36,279 nucleotides of DNA from Clostridium psychrophilum. GTDB taxonomy: Bacteria; Bacillota; Clostridia; Clostridiales; Clostridiaceae. Location of the stretch: the NCBI RefSeq assembly GCF_018861705.1, contig NZ_JAHLEC010000032.1, forward strand, positions 1 through 36,279, in the 5' to 3' direction. A program made the translations under genes and the position numbers. Of the stretch, positions 1 through 7,600 are shown piece after piece. The notes below the pieces were generated by a model. It was not told where the DNA came from. It ran no database searches and saw only the letters and a program-made list of their open reading frames with translations. Positions within the stretch are counted from its first letter, which is position 1. Each line of letters begins with the position of its first letter.

Positions 1-104
1 GTGTAAGTAAGACTCCTGGAAGACCACCAGGTTGATAGGTTAGAGGTGTAAGCATGGTAACATGTTCAGCTGACTAATACTAATAAGTCGAGGGCTTGAC
101 CAAG
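1..104 (+). rRNA. 23S ribosomal RNA, 3' end (partial)
   Basis: The sequence matches the conserved 3' end of bacterial 23S rRNA, including the segment GCTGACTAATACTAATAAG and the closing GAGGGCTTGACC. The gene begins before the window, so only about the last hundred bases are present. The exact 3' end is estimated. The spacer to the first 5S gene (about 105-231) contains a small stem, CTCTTTC/GAAAGAG at 146-163, which fits an rRNA processing structure. Confidence 0.93.
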
Positions 105-231
105 ATAGATTTAAAGTAACAAAAAATATTAATATTGCGATATCCCTCTTTCGTAAGAAAGAGACAAAGCTTCGAGCGTAAGCGAGAAGAATTAACACTG
201 TGCAATTTTCAGAGAATATTTATATTCTCAA

Positions 232-348
232 TCTGGTGATTATGGCCTGAAGGTAACACCCGTTCCCATACCGAACACGAAGGTTAAGCTTCAATGCGCC
301 GATGGTACTGCAGGGGTAACTTTGTGGAAGAGTAGGTTGTTGCCAGGT
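232..348 (+). rRNA. 5S ribosomal RNA, copy 1
   Basis: This is a complete 5S rRNA with the conserved core CCCGTTCCCATACCGAAC and GGTACTGCAGGGGTAAC. Its 5' and 3' ends (CTGGTGAT and TTGCCAG) pair to form helix I without a mismatch when wobble pairs are allowed. It is the copy linked to the 23S gene. Its loop B/helix III region (ACACGAAGG and GCGCCGATGG) differs from copies 2-4, which carry ACAGGTCGG and GCAACC. Confidence 0.95.
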
Positions 349-354
349 AATAAT

Positions 355-383
355 AAAAACACTAAGTTTACTTAGTGTTTTTA
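355..383 (+). terminator. Intrinsic terminator after 5S copy 1
   Basis: The stem CACTAAG/CTTAGTG with a TTTA loop is followed by a T-rich tract. Nearly the same hairpin follows each of the four 5S copies, so it belongs to the duplicated unit. Confidence 0.85.
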
Positions 384-435
384 TTTTGTCCAAATTTAAA
401 TGAAACTTGATTTCCAGAGAATATTTATATTCTTA

Positions 436-553
436 TCTGGAGATTATGACCTGGAGGTAACCCCCGTTCCCATACCGAACAGGTCGGTTAAGCTTCAATG
501 CAACCATGGTACTGCAGGGGTAACCTTGTGGAAGAGTAGGTTGTCGCCAGGTA
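436..553 (+). rRNA. 5S ribosomal RNA, copy 2
   Basis: This is a second full-length 5S gene in tandem. It is preceded by a leader (CAGAGAATATTTATATTCTT) very like the one before copy 1. The 5' end CTGGAGAT against 3' GTCGCCAG leaves one A-G mismatch in helix I. The rest of the molecule keeps the universal 5S core. It lies downstream of the copy 1 terminator, and I see no clear promoter in the short spacer, so transcription probably depends on read-through. Confidence 0.93.
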
Positions 554-557
554 ATAA

Positions 558-588
558 GAAAACACTAAGTTTAACTTAGTGTTTTTTA
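558..588 (+). terminator. Intrinsic terminator after 5S copy 2
   Basis: ACACTAAG/CTTAGTGT stem with a short T/A loop and a following T tract; it is the same element as after copies 1, 3 and 4. Confidence 0.83.
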
Positions 589-671
589 CTTTTTTGTAAA
601 TAAAATAGCAGTAGTTTGTATTTGGTTAAATTTACTTGAAGCTAGATTTTCAGAAAACATTTATATTTTTA

Positions 672-789
672 TGTGGAGATTATGACCTGGAGGTAACACC
701 CGTTCCCATACCGAACAGGTCGGTTAAGCTTCAATGCAACCATGGTACTGCAGGGGTAACTTTGTGGAAGAGTAGGTTGTCGCCAGGTA
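672..789 (+). rRNA. 5S ribosomal RNA, copy 3
   Basis: This third 5S gene is almost identical to copy 2 through the body. Its 5' end reads TGTGGAGAT instead of TCTGG, which adds a G-G clash to the A-G mismatch in helix I. Its leader hairpin is also degraded (CAGAAAACATTTATATTTTT). It may be a drifting, poorly used copy. Confidence 0.9.
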
Positions 790-791
790 AT

Positions 792-823
792 AAAAAAACA
801 CTAAGTTTATCTTAGTGTTTTTT
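792..823 (+). terminator. Intrinsic terminator after 5S copy 3
   Basis: AACACTAAG/CTTAGTGTT stem with a TTTAT loop and a T run. Confidence 0.83.
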
Positions 824-876
824 ACTTTGTCCAAATTTACTTAAAGCTAGATTTTCAGAGAACAGTTATATTTTTA

Positions 877-994
877 TCTGGTGATTATGGCCTGAAGGTA
901 ACACCCGTTCCCATACCGAACAGGTCGGTTAAGCTTCAATGCAACCTTGGTACTGCAGGGGTAACCTTGTGGAAGAGTAGGTTGTCGCCAAGTA
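877..994 (+). rRNA. 5S ribosomal RNA, copy 4
   Basis: The fourth 5S gene is a mosaic. Its 5' end (CTGGTGATTATGGCCTGAAGG) follows copy 1, while its middle (ACAGGTCGG, GCAACC) follows copies 2 and 3. The 3' end reads GCCAAG rather than GCCAGG, leaving a C-A mismatch in helix I. The mosaic pattern points to gene conversion between copies. Confidence 0.9.
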
Positions 995-995
995 A

Positions 996-1025
996 TAAAA
1001 ACACTAAGTTTACTTAGTGCTTTTT
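996..1025 (+). terminator. Intrinsic terminator after 5S copy 4
   Basis: CACTAAG/CTTAGTG stem followed by CTTTTTAC; this is the last terminator of the 5S array. Confidence 0.8.
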
Positions 1026-1042
1026 ACTTTTTTGTAAAGATT

Positions 1043-1071
1043 AAGAAATATGATTTTAAGTCATATTTCTT
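1043..1071 (+). promoter_or_regulatory. 11-bp inverted repeat before the oxidoreductase gene
   Basis: AAGAAATATGA and TCATATTTCTT form a perfect 11-bp inverted repeat with a 7-base loop, directly before TTGTTATAAT. It could be a back-up rRNA terminator or an operator for the next gene; the sequence does not decide between them. A -10-like TATAAT lies at 1075-1080 without a recognisable -35. Confidence 0.45.
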
Positions 1072-1160
1072 TGTTATAATTATAGCAGATCATATATAGG
1101 TGAGGTTAAATTTTTTTAATAAAACCTTGAATGTTATACCATAAAAGGAGAAGGATTAAA

Positions 1161-2156
1161 ATGAAGACAATACACTGGGGAATTATTGGATGCGGCGATG
1201 TTACTGAAGTTAAAAGCGGTCCCGGATTTCAAAATGCGAAGAACTCACAATTAGTAGCTGTTATGCGCCGAAATGGTGAATTAGCAAAAGATTATGCGTT
1301 ACGTCATAATGTGCCAAAGTGGTATGATGATGCACAAAAATTGATAGATGACCCTGATGTTGATGCAGTTTATATAGCGACTCCACCTGCATTCCATAAA
1401 GAGTATACATTGAAATGTGCACAAGCTGGAAAGCCAGTTTATGTTGAAAAACCAATGGCACGAAATTTTGAAGAATGTACAGCTATGATTAAAGCATGTG
1501 AAGATGCTGGAGTACCATTATTTGTAGCATATTATAGAAGGACTTTGGATGGTTTTAACAAGGTTAAGGAGCTTATTGATTCAGGCATAATTGGAGAGGT
1601 ACGTTTGGTTACAGTTAATTTATACAGAAAACCAATTAAGTGTGATCCTAAATCTGGAGAATATCCATGGAGAGTAATACCAAAAATTTCAGGTGGAGGA
1701 GAATTTCTCGATCTTGCATCTCATACTCTTGATGTATTAGATTATATTTTAGGACCAATTAAAGAAGCAGTTGGATTTGCGGATAACCAAGCCAAATTGT
1801 ATGAAGCAGAGGATATTGTTACAGCTTCTCTATCTTTTGAATCCGGAGTAAAAGGAACTGGGACCTGGTGTTTTTCAAGCTTTTCTGATTATGATATAAA
1901 TGAGATTGTTGGAAACCTTGGTAAAATATCATTTTCAACTTATGGGTCAGAACCAATTTTACTTACAACACTCAAGGGTATTACTAAGACAAATATAATA
2001 AAACCAGTTCATATTCAGCAACAATTAATTCAAGTTGTCGTAAATGAACTTAATGGTATTGGAAAAAGCCCAAGCACTGGAGTTAGTGCAGCAAGAACAA
2101 CTTGGGTGATGGATGAAATCTTAAAAAATTATAGAACTCGTAGAAAACAAATATAA
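1161..2156 (+). CDS. Gfo/Idh/MocA-family NAD(P)-dependent oxidoreductase
   Basis: The product (331 aa) is a cytosolic sugar or sugar-alcohol dehydrogenase of the Gfo/Idh/MocA family. The N-terminal Rossmann fold shows GIIGCGDV near residues 7-14. The family EKP signature (VYVEKPM) lies near residue 97, and the C-terminal domain has the ASHTLD histidine motif that usually serves in catalysis. The start was set at the ATG after AAAAGGAGAAGG; an ATG 30 bases upstream is in frame but has no ribosome binding site. The gene stands alone between the rRNA operon and its own terminator. The substrate cannot be read from the sequence; the nearby fructan and sugar genes make a sugar-related role plausible. 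Confidence 0.88.
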   Translation: MKTIHWGIIGCGDVTEVKSGPGFQNAKNSQLVAVMRRNGELAKDYALRHNVPKWYDDAQKLIDDPDVDAVYIATPPAFHKEYTLKCAQAGKPVYVEKPMARNFEECTAMIKACEDAGVPLFVAYYRRTLDGFNKVKELIDSGIIGEVRLVTVNLYRKPIKCDPKSGEYPWRVIPKISGGGEFLDLASHTLDVLDYILGPIKEAVGFADNQAKLYEAEDIVTASLSFESGVKGTGTWCFSSFSDYDINEIVGNLGKISFSTYGSEPILLTTLKGITKTNIIKPVHIQQQLIQVVVNELNGIGKSPSTGVSAARTTWVMDEILKNYRTRRKQI

Positions 2157-2161
2157 TTTAT

Positions 2162-2216
2162 AAAACACCCCAATAATATATACTTTTAATTAGGTATATA
2201 TTATTGGGGTGTTTTT
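2162..2216 (+). terminator. Strong intrinsic terminator
   Basis: A long stem of about 20 bp, ACACCCCAATAATATATAC pairing with GTATATATTATTGGGGTGT, with a T tract immediately after. It ends the oxidoreductase transcript and insulates the DeoR gene. Confidence 0.92.
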
Positions 2217-2333
2217 AATAATGACATATAAGTTATATTATTTTAATGGTAGATCAAAAAAATTTAATTATTATCAAGATGTTAGAAATAAATTAAAATT
2301 TAATATCTTAATACTTACATATGCTTAATTTTA

Positions 2334-2362
2334 TTGACAATATACTTATATATACTTATAAT
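2334..2362 (+). promoter_or_regulatory. Consensus sigma-A promoter for the DeoR-type regulator
   Basis: TTGACA (2334-2339) and TATAAT (2357-2362) are both perfect and separated by exactly 17 bp. The expected start point (about 2368-2369) falls on the ribosome binding site AAGAGGTG at 2368-2375, so the 5' leader would be only about 12 nt. Confidence 0.85.
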
Positions 2363-2380
2363 TAATTAAGAGGTGATTAT

Positions 2381-3136
2381 ATGTATCAAGAAGAGAGGCT
2401 TCTAAAAATATTAGAATATTTAAATTACTCAAGTAATCTATCTGTTCATGAAATCTGTAAGATGTTTACAGTATCACGAGATACAGCACGTCGAGATATT
2501 GTAAAACTTGTAGATAAAGGCGCTGTGATTCGTACTCATGGAGGGGTTACTCTTCCAGGATTAATAGATACAATCCGAAACTATAGGGAAAGACTTGGAG
2601 CACACTCAGAAGAAAAGAAAGAAATAGCTAAAAGAGCTTTAATGTATGTAAAAGATAATGAACATTATTTTTTAGATGTATCTACAACTGTAAGTTACTT
2701 AGCAAAGGGATTAAACAAAAGGGTTACAGTATATACTCATTCTCTTGATAACATAGAGATACTCTCAGAAAACAATGATGTATCTGTGCATTGTATTGGT
2801 GGGTGCCTTAATAAAACTAATCGCTTTTTTTATAATATAGACTGTAAGAATTCTTTATCTGGGATCAATTTTGATATTGCTTTTTTAGGTGCTGCAGCTA
2901 TAACTGTGGATGGGATTTATTATGCTAACCATGAAGATGCGTTTATTAAAAAAACTTCTTCGCAACAATCTGATAAAGTAATTCTACTTGCAGGTTTTGA
3001 AAAGTATGGAAAAAGTGCTTATTATAAAGGATTAAATTGGAATCAAATTGACATTATTATTACGGATTGTATGCCGCCACCTTTATATGTAGACATTATT
3101 AAAAATAATAATATTGAATTAGATATAATAAAATAA
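2381..3136 (+). CDS. DeoR-family transcriptional regulator
   Basis: The product (251 aa) is of normal DeoR-family length. The N-terminal winged helix-turn-helix (about residues 18-50, including VSRDTARRDIVKL) is followed by a DeoR C-terminal sensor domain, which in this family binds a sugar phosphate. The sensor signature (YFLDVSTTVSYLAKGL) and ...FLGAAAITVDGIYY are visible. ATG is preceded by AAGAGGTG. It shares a transcript with a HAD phosphatase 19 bases downstream, and the pair ends at a terminator. DeoR proteins usually repress sugar catabolic genes and often themselves; the target here is not evident. Confidence 0.9.
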   Translation: MYQEERLLKILEYLNYSSNLSVHEICKMFTVSRDTARRDIVKLVDKGAVIRTHGGVTLPGLIDTIRNYRERLGAHSEEKKEIAKRALMYVKDNEHYFLDVSTTVSYLAKGLNKRVTVYTHSLDNIEILSENNDVSVHCIGGCLNKTNRFFYNIDCKNSLSGINFDIAFLGAAAITVDGIYYANHEDAFIKKTSSQQSDKVILLAGFEKYGKSAYYKGLNWNQIDIIITDCMPPPLYVDIIKNNNIELDIIK

Positions 3137-3155
3137 TGGGAGTGAGATGTAATTT

Positions 3156-3971
3156 ATGAATAAAATCAAAATGATATGTTTAGATATTGATGGGACATTG
3201 TTAAACTCACAGCATAAAATTTCACAAAAAACAAACGACATAATTAGAATAGTTGCAAATGAAAAAAAAATACCAGTAATTTTGGTGTCTGCAAGAATGC
3301 CTAAGGGAATATTATTTTTGCAAGAAGAACTTAATATAAAGCAGCCAATTATTTGTTATAGTGGTGCATTGGTTATTGATGATAAAGCTAATATTTTATC
3401 AAGTAGTGGTATATCAATTTTAAATGTTATAAAAGCATATGGTTTTGCTAAAGAATTGAATGTGCATATGAGTTTATATAAAGATGATGAGTGGTATATT
3501 GAAAAGCTAGATGAGTGGGCAAAACAAGAGAGTGAAATAACTAATATCACTCCTATTATTATGAATTTTATTGATCTGTTCAATACATGGAAGCATAAAA
3601 ATTTAGGACCAAATAAAATTTTGTGTATGGGAAAACCTAATGACATGATATTATTAAATAAAAAAATTAAAGGGTGTCCTCAAAGTGAATTAAATGTATA
3701 TCCTTCAAAACCTACGTATCTAGAAATGATGCCAAGTAATGTTTCAAAAACATCAGCTATAGAGATTTTGATGCAAAAGTATAATATACAAAGATCAGAG
3801 ATAATAGCTATGGGTGATAATTATAATGATATTGATATGATAAAATTTGCAGGAATTGGAGTTGCGATGGAGAATGCTCCCGACAAAGTGAAACAATATG
3901 CAGATTATGTAACTTTATCAAATGATAATGATGGTGTAGCTGAGGCTATAAAAAAATTTGTTATATCTTAA
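3156..3971 (+). CDS. Cof-type HAD-superfamily phosphatase
   Basis: The product (271 aa) is a Cof-like haloacid dehalogenase hydrolase with a C2-type cap. Motif I is LDIDGTLL (nucleophile Asp10, acid/base Asp12), motif II is VSAR, and motif IV is MGDNYNDIDM near residue 222. Members dephosphorylate sugar phosphates or flavin and PLP phosphates with Mg2+. The ribosome binding site is GGGAGTGAG before ATG. It is the second gene of the DeoR operon, which suggests it handles the sugar phosphate sensed by the regulator. That link is inference. Confidence 0.9.
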   Translation: MNKIKMICLDIDGTLLNSQHKISQKTNDIIRIVANEKKIPVILVSARMPKGILFLQEELNIKQPIICYSGALVIDDKANILSSSGISILNVIKAYGFAKELNVHMSLYKDDEWYIEKLDEWAKQESEITNITPIIMNFIDLFNTWKHKNLGPNKILCMGKPNDMILLNKKIKGCPQSELNVYPSKPTYLEMMPSNVSKTSAIEILMQKYNIQRSEIIAMGDNYNDIDMIKFAGIGVAMENAPDKVKQYADYVTLSNDNDGVAEAIKKFVIS

Positions 3972-3998
3972 AGAAATTATTCTATATTTAAATTTTGT

Positions 3999-4032
3999 AA
4001 AGTACCTAATAATATTATATTAGGTACTTTTT
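3999..4032 (+). terminator. Intrinsic terminator after DeoR-HAD operon
   Basis: AAGTACCTAAT/ATTAGGTACTT stem with a short loop followed by TTTTT. Confidence 0.9.
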
Positions 4033-4080
4033 GAGTTAGAAAGAAAATTATGAATTATCACTTATATATCGAGATTCCTA

Positions 4081-4151
4081 TGACAATTGTAATAATTCAA
4101 GTGACAATTGTCATAGCTTAAGTGACAAAATATAGGTGAAGATAATATATA
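4081..4151 (+). promoter_or_regulatory. Three 21-bp direct repeats plus activator-type promoter before the levanase
   Basis: TGACAATTGT (4081), TGACAATTGTCA (4102) and TGACAAAAT (4123) start exactly 21 bp apart, that is, two helical turns. The middle copy contains the perfect palindrome TGACAATTGTCA. The third copy supplies a -35-like GTGACA (4122-4127), with TATATA at 4146-4151 after 18 bp. The same arrangement, including the flanking TAGGTGAAG and TTAGTYCATAATATATTTAT, occurs before the PTS operon at 11970-12060. In-phase repeats reaching the -35 fit class II activation by a response regulator, most likely the NarL-type protein at 8940-9611. Confidence 0.75.
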
Positions 4152-4180
4152 ATTAGTTCATAATATATTTATAAGATAAC

Positions 4181-4194
4181 TGAAAACGTTATCA
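4181..4194 (+). promoter_or_regulatory. cre (CcpA catabolite-response element)
   Basis: TGAAAACGTTATCA matches the cre pattern TGWNANCGNTNWCA completely. It lies about 30 bp after the proposed -10, where CcpA would act as a roadblock or promoter-proximal repressor. A matching site lies at the same relative place before the PTS operon. Confidence 0.8.
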
Positions 4195-4271
4195 GAATTA
4201 GTGCAATCACAGTTATGCGAGGAATTGTTTATACAATTGAGTTTTAAAATTAAATTGTGGGGGGATATAGA

Positions 4272-7200
4272 ATGAATAAGAGAAAAACAATAAAATTAAT
4301 AATTGTACTTATGATTATGACAACAGTAATTATTTCTTCAATAAGAGCGTTAGCAGAGGAAAAAACTTCTAGGTCAGATATTTCATACAAATCATTACTA
4401 AGTCAAAAACATAGTCCGAGTAGTAATAAGGGCGTTACAACGGATTATTTAGAAAATTATCGTGAACAGTATCACTATTCCCCCACTAAGGCATGGGCAA
4501 ATGACCCGAATGGAATGGTTTATTTTAAAGGGGAATATCATTTGTTCTATCAATATAATCCAGATGATTCTGTATGGGGACCAATGCATTGGGGACATGC
4601 AGTTAGTAAAGATTTAATTCATTGGAAAGAACTACCAATTGCTTTGAATCCAGATAAAGGCGGAACAATTTATTCAGGATCAGCAGTTGTAGATAAAGAT
4701 AATACTAGTGGTTTCTTTGATGGGATTAAAGGTGGCGGATTAGTTGCAATCTATACTCAAGATTATCTAAATGATAAGGGTACAGAAAAACAAAAGCAAA
4801 GTATCGCATATAGTAAAAATAATGGAAGAACGTGGACTAAATATGAAGGAAACCCTGTTATTTCAACAGAAAATGATCCATTAAATAATGGAGCATTTAG
4901 AGATCCTAAAGTATTCTATCATGAAGAATCTGGAAAGTGGATGATGGCAGTCGCAGGGGGACCACTGCGGTTCTTCTCATCAACTGATTTAAAGCATTGG
5001 AAACCCGAGGGAATGCAAACAGAAATTCAAACAGAATGTCCAGATTTCTTTAAATTAGAAGTAGGAGATAGCGGTAAAAATAAATGGGTATTAAGTGAAG
5101 GCGGAAGATATTATCGTGTTGGTGATTTTAAGTTGGTAGGTGGCGTTTGGAAATTTGTTCCTGATAATGATAAGCGTATTGTTATGAATTTTGCTAAAGA
5201 TTCATATGCAGCTCAAACTTATTCTGGTACAGATGAAAATGGTACACCTGATGGAAGAAGAATTATGATTAACTGGATGAATAATTGGGATTACTGTAAT
5301 AACATTGCTCCAATAACATTGCTCCAATAACAAAAACATTTAATGGACAATTTACTTTACAAAGTGAATTAAAACTAGTTAATACAAATGAAGGAATACG
5401 TTTAACTCAACAACCAATAAAAGAATATAAAAAATTACGTAAAAGTGTTAAAAAATTTAAAAATGTTACAATTTCTCCAGACAAGCCTAAGATTATGGGG
5501 CATTTATCCGGAAGTAAATATGAAATTGTTGCAGAGTTTAAACCAGATGAAAAAACAACAGAGTTTGGATTTAAATTACGTGTTGGTGCAGGTCAAGAAA
5601 CAATAGTTAAATATAATACTCAAACTGAAAAGATAACAATTGATCGTTCAAAATCTGGAAAAGCACCAAGTAATTCAAGTGCTTTCTTAGAATCATATAG
5701 TAGTAATGTAAATAAAACAAAAGATGGTAAAATTCAATTAAATATTTTTGTAGATTCATCATCTGTAGAATTATACGGAAATAACGGGGAGGTATGTGCT
5801 ACAACTCAAATTTTCCCTAATCGTTCTAGTGAAGGAATAGAAGTGTATTCACTTGGAGGAAAAACAAAAGCTTCAATTAATTATTACCCATTAAGTGGTA
5901 TCTGGAATAATGATATTAAGGGAAAGAGCGCTGTTTTAGTATCATTAAGTGAAGAAGAATTAGAAAAGACTGTAGGCGATGAATTTTCTATTTATACAAC
6001 TACGATTCCTACAACAGTATCTCAAGGTGTTACATGGAAATTTTCAGATCCTGAGATTTTAGAAATTGTAAGTCAAGATGATACAAAAACCACATTTAGA
6101 ACAAAAAAAGTAGGAAGTGCAACTTTAACTGCTATTTCTAAAGATGAAAAGGCCCAAAAAACAGCTAATTTAAATATTTACGGTAAGGACACAAGTGATA
6201 TTATTAAAGATTTAACTAATTTTAGCACTACTGGATCTTGGTATGTTAAGAAGGGTGCTTATGTAGGAAACAATGAAGGTGATGGATTTACGGTAGCAGA
6301 ACAAACAAATGCTGATCAAAAATCAACATATACTTTAGAGGCTGAAGCTAACCTTTTAGACATAGGTAGTACTGCTGGAATTGTATTGGTATCACAAAAT
6401 GAAGACCCTAAAAAAGGAGCTATTATAGCAAATGTAAATAAAAATGGTGATTATCGAGTGTTTGTGTTTACAGGAGAATTTGATGATAATGGTAATCCCA
6501 AAGTTAAGGATTTGATAGCTGGTATAGTTCCCAAAACAGAAGATAACAAGTACAATTTAAAAGTAGAATTAAAAGGAAACCATATTAGTTATTGGATTAA
6601 TGGTGAATTAGTATGTGATACTAATCAAGATTATTATAAAACAGGACGATTTGGATTAAATGTTTTTGGTGGAACAACAGAATTTAAAAATGTAAGTTTC
6701 AACAGTACTACATCAATGGATCATACAAATATTGAGGGTTCAGGTTTAACTTTTGACAAAACACCAGGAAATTTACACGTGGCTAATGATAGTTATGTAG
6801 TGAATAATGGCAAACAGAAGACTGGTGTGGCGATTTCAGATCAACAAATAGACATTAACAAAAATATATATACTTTAGAAATAGATTCTAAAGTTTTAGG
6901 AGATTGGCATGCTGATAATCCAGCGAATGGTGATACTATGGGAATTGTATTATTCTCTCAAAGTGACGATCTATTTAGAGATGGAGGTATTGTGGCTAAT
7001 GTTAATAAATGGGGTTCGTATAATTTGATTGCATATGTGAAAGACGAGAATGGTAACCTTAAAGAGGTTAACCTTGCAGGCGGTAAGGCTTATGAAGCGC
7101 AATACAACAAATATAAGTTAAAAGTAAAATTAGAAGGAAACCGAATTAGTTTCTGGATAAATGGAGAATTAGTGTGTGATAATATACAACAAAATTATTA

Positions 7201-7294
7201 CGAAACAGGAAAGTTTGGATTAACTGTATGGAATGGACCTTCAGAATTTAGTAATGTAAATATTACTAGTGACGAGGTTACTCTATTAAAATAG
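4272..7294 (+). pseudogene. Secreted GH32 levanase/fructan beta-fructosidase, split by a 14-bp duplication
   Basis: Without the duplication this gene would encode about 1002 aa of a secreted glycoside hydrolase family 32 enzyme, which releases fructose from levan, inulin or sucrose. It has a signal peptide (about residues 1-28, ending ALA). The catalytic propeller shows WANDPNG (nucleophile Asp78), FRDP (Asp211) and ECP (acid/base Glu255). Next come the GH32 C-terminal beta-sandwich, an Ig/Big-like domain, and two related modules of about 170-180 aa ending in GN(H/R)ISYWINGELVCD and GRFGLNVF-type motifs. The exact repeat at 5301-5328 shifts the frame, so the first frame stops at 5330 after 352 aa. 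The second frame is open from about 5303 to 7294. The start is the ATG after GGGGGGA; the GTG at 4257 is less likely. The short product keeps all three catalytic carboxylates but loses the sandwich. No LPXTG or S-layer anchor is seen. Confidence 0.88.
5301..5328 (+). repeat. Exact 14-bp tandem duplication inside the levanase gene
   Basis: AACATTGCTCCAAT occurs twice in direct succession (5301-5314 and 5315-5328). Fourteen is not a multiple of three, so the second copy causes the frameshift. Removing either copy restores ...CNNIAPITKTFNGQ... and joins both frames. Exact short tandem repeats like this arise and revert by replication slippage. Confidence 0.95.
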
Positions 7295-7423
7295 CTCTAG
7301 GTGTAGTAAAACAGTAGGCTAATGATATAACTTTTTCTAATGATGAAGATGATTTAGACGAGGTGATACAAAAAAATAAATTATATCTTGAAACCTTTTT
7401 ATTATGGTTAAATCTTTAAAGGG

Positions 7424-7453
7424 CCCCTAATAAGTTTTATTAGGTGTTTTTTT
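7424..7453 (+). terminator. Intrinsic terminator after the levanase
   Basis: CCTAATAA/TTATTAGG stem with a 3-base loop followed by a run of seven T bases after GTG. Between the levanase stop and this hairpin there is a short AT-rich stretch with no gene that I can support. Confidence 0.85.
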
Positions 7454-7566
7454 GTATTAGAAATAAAATTTAGAATATCAGACTATACATCTATTCTTTA
7501 TGGAAATAAATTATATATGGTGTTACAATAAAAGTGTAATACTGTAAATCAAAGTAAGGAATAAAA

Positions 7567-7580
7567 CGAAAACGATAACA
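7567..7580 (+). promoter_or_regulatory. Probable cre before the two-component operon
   Basis: CGAAAACGATAACA matches the cre pattern except for the first base. It lies 20 bp before the kinase start codon, so glucose repression may extend to the sensor genes. The 21-bp repeats seen at the levanase and PTS promoters are absent from this intergenic region (7295-7600), and no clear -35/-10 pair was found. Confidence 0.55.
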
Positions 7581-7600
7581 ATGGTTATGGGGGTTTAACG

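Noticed and set aside
1-1100. tRNA genes next to the rRNA operon
   Set aside because: I looked for T-loop GGTTCRANYCC and CCA ends around the 5S array and found none.
1131-1160. Earlier ATG for the Gfo/Idh/MocA gene
   Set aside because: The ten extra residues (LYHKRRRIK) come from the ribosome binding site region; the ATG at 1161 follows AAAAGGAGAAGG and gives the family N-terminus.
4081-4131. CRISPR-like array
   Set aside because: The 21-bp repeats have no separate spacers, number only three, sit in a promoter and are shared with a second promoter, so they are operators.
7295-7420. Short open stretch reading ANDITFSNDEDDLDEVIQKNK... after the levanase
   Set aside because: It has no start codon or ribosome binding site and a stop just before it; too short to assign, at most a remnant.
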